Source: Gnetum montanum (taxonomy: Eukaryota > Streptophyta > Gnetopsida > Gnetales > Gnetaceae). Taken from it: DNA of 57,635 nt. The notes beneath the pieces were generated by a model. That model had not been told where the DNA came from. It did not search any database and saw only the letters and a program-made list of their open reading frames with translations. The DNA lies in NCBI GenBank assembly GCA_015680685.1, contig MNCI01002209.1, forward strand, positions 1-57,635, written 5' to 3'. This document shows positions 55,810 through 57,635 of the stretch, piece after piece (position 1 is the stretch's first letter; each line of letters starts with the position of its first letter). A program made the position numbers and the translations under genes.

Positions 55810-57587
55810 TGTGTGGTAAAAGAAGAAGGAGAGATGTGAAAATGGGAGAATGTTGATAAATCTCAATGGGACCAACTCTTGAATCGAAGGAGGTCAAAAT
55901 TTATGGTAAGGAGAATGAAACTACTCTTAATAAGGTGATCTGACAACAAACTTTGTCAATAAAAGAGTCTATTGATGATCTAGAAGAAAATTTTAATAGG
56001 ATGTGCAAATGGATAAATGAAAATGTCATAACTCTCATTGAGATGGTCATGGAGAAGATCATGCAACACATGTTAGGCAATCACAATAAACAAAGGACAC
56101 AAAACCAAGAAATAGTTAGGAACACTTTCTGGCAAACAAAAAAAAGGGTTGACAAAAGTGAGGCTAAAGACTCCACACATATGAAGATAATTGATGTGAC
56201 CTATGCATATATGACCATCCGAAGGGCCAATGCCATGTATTGTTGCATCTATAGGAGTATTGGGTAGGTGCCTTAAATCTAAAATTTGTGCAAAAGCACA
56301 TACTCAAGAGACTTCCTCTTCCACAAGGTGATTATAGATACTCCCAGAACCGATCGTACCATCCTAGGGAGACTTATTAATAGCCTCAACATAGCTATCA
56401 ACCGTAGTGGCAACAACCATAATTGTGGGGGAGGCCACCACCAAATTAGCCATACCCACCAAAACCTCACAGATATTATGTTCAACACTTTATTTCTCCA
56501 ACTAGTTCAGCATCCTTCAGTTCAAATTGCCACTACCACTCTCCCAAGTACCATCAATACATGACATCCCCTAAAGGATCACCACCTAATGCCTCTTACC
56601 ATCCAACTTACCCTCGATATTTTCATAATTCACCTCCTTCAATGTCGTCACTAGTAACTCAGGAGGGTTCAACATCACAATATCAACAAATGAGTGCCAC
56701 TTGTGCTACAAATGTGCATAGACATGCTAATACCAGTGGGTCCCAACTACAATGTTGGAAATGCACCTTTTGGAGGAAAGGTTGTATGCCAAAGCAAACC
56801 ACTTGTGAACCCACTGCATCATTTGAGCCAACATAAGGCCAACCTAGTGAACCACATTCCTTGTCTAAACCAACATCCTTCAACCATACCCAAGGGTCAC
56901 CATCTATCCGTACTTCAATCCCACATCCAACCAATGAATGTACAAACGTGAGGAGACAAATGAATCTATGCATATCATCTCATACTCAAGGGTGCAATAG
57001 TGGGATGAGAAAGACATGTACCCATGCAATATCATACCCCTTATACAAAATAAACAGGCTACAAGCATTGGTTATGAGATGAGAAAGACATGTACCCATG
57101 CTTGAAGGTCCCCTCTAACTAAGGCCCTTTCTCACTTCCTACTTCTCTTTTCTTTTCTAATAAGGAATGGTGGTTGTTCTATGGGAGCAATCTTGTGTCT
57201 CAAGGGATGGACTAGCCTTAGAATGTCGATGCAAAGTCACTAAACATGGTTAGTTTTTGTTTGGACTAAGGATGGATCGTATCAAGTTATTTAACCACAA
57301 AATCCATAAGGGACTTCATGTGACCTTAATTAGGAACTCCATTCCACTCTCTCTCATCCATCTATGCTTTCCATGTCTTATCTTACTACTAATTTCATGT
57401 TTTTGATTTGATGCCTTGGTTTGATGCGTCAGAATTCTTAGTTATTTGCTTCAAGGTTTTTTTACTTACCCTTTTGTAACCATTAATCATCCACGAAGCC
57501 CACAAACTCTTTGGTTTGAAGTGATGCAAGGGCATAAAAGGCCTAGACCTACTTTGGGGAGGACCCACTTGCATATCTTTTGGTTGG
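55810..57587 (+). other. Post-gag and 3' UTR region of element E
   Basis: Frames are short and shifted. A proline/serine-rich piece (56561-56836) resembles the spacer before the protease in D, but no protease motif is readable. At 57095-57587 the sequence matches D 23255-23730 (CCCTCTAACTAAGGCC; TTTGGGGAGGACCCAC). Confidence 0.6.
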
Positions 57588-57635
57588 TGATGAGTGGCGA
57601 GGTACCCCTACACTCAACCATACGAATACGAGCGT
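57588..57635 (-). mobile_element. Start of a minus-strand family-X LTR, truncated by the window edge
   Basis: TGATGAGTGGCGAGGTACCC onward is the reverse complement of the LTR ends at 112 and 19065. It interrupts element E, so it is a younger insertion in the opposite direction. Confidence 0.85.

Larger units (their letters stand above)
53761..57587 (+). mobile_element. Element E: family-X retrotransposon, 5' LTR, gag and 3' UTR block
   Basis: LTR 53761-54639, primer site 54641, gag from 54766, post-gag sequence and a 3' block shared with D, up to 57587, where a reversed family-X LTR starts. As in D, no RT, RNase H or integrase is visible. Confidence 0.85.

Overview
The window is nuclear plant DNA. 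It holds one intact-looking host gene, a TGA-class bZIP transcription factor with a DOG1 domain at about 5.8-14.1 kb on the + strand, surrounded by old nested LTR retrotransposons. The retrotransposon density, long introns and weathered Ty3/gypsy (Tat-type and tRNA-Asp-primed) and Ty1/copia copies fit a large-genome land plant. A gymnosperm is my best guess, but the sequence does not prove it.

Layout. 1-112: 3' end of an LTR (family X, tRNA-Asp primed). 113-3232: minus-strand Ty3/gypsy remnant B, with a gag relic, an initiator-Met type primer site and a 707-bp LTR. 3233-5340: sequence without genes, with a SINE-like stretch and a 39-bp tandem duplication. 5351-14134: TGA gene with promoter, leader and nine inferred coding exons. 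14135-17107: sequence without genes, with SINE-like pieces. 17108-18179: family-X element C (LTR, primer site, first gag codons), cut by element D. 18180-24659: element D, a gag-pro family-X element without RT or IN, with a truncated 3' LTR. 24660-25291 plus 43566-46813: minus-strand family-X element F, split by element G. 25292-43560: G, an 18.3-kb Tat-type Ty3/gypsy element with 1.71-kb LTRs and a perfect GGGTT target duplication. 46814-52021: minus-strand Ty1/copia relic H, with solo LTR I (50201-51202) inside its gag. 52022-53760: sequence without genes plus SINE-like copies. 53761-57587: family-X element E. 57588-57635: start of a minus-strand family-X LTR.

The most striking object lies inside G. 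Its gag-pro frame (27847-31653) and its RT-RNase H-IN frame (from about 37.1 kb) are separated by about 5.4 kb. That position matches the pro/RT intron known from Ogre-type Tat elements. The segment carries an antisense gene of about seven exons (36232 down to 32164) with a TATA-like box, ATG, phase-compatible introns with good splice signals at most junctions, an acidic C terminus, a stop and a poly(A) signal. It is weathered (nonsense codons, two inferred frameshifts), but its structure is still readable.

The retroelements share no pathway with the host gene. They record the order in which they inserted: copia H first, then solo LTR I and element F into H, then G into F; D into C. Their stop codons are mostly TAG or TGA where CAG or CGA is expected, as methyl-cytosine deamination would produce. 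The host gene is free of such damage.
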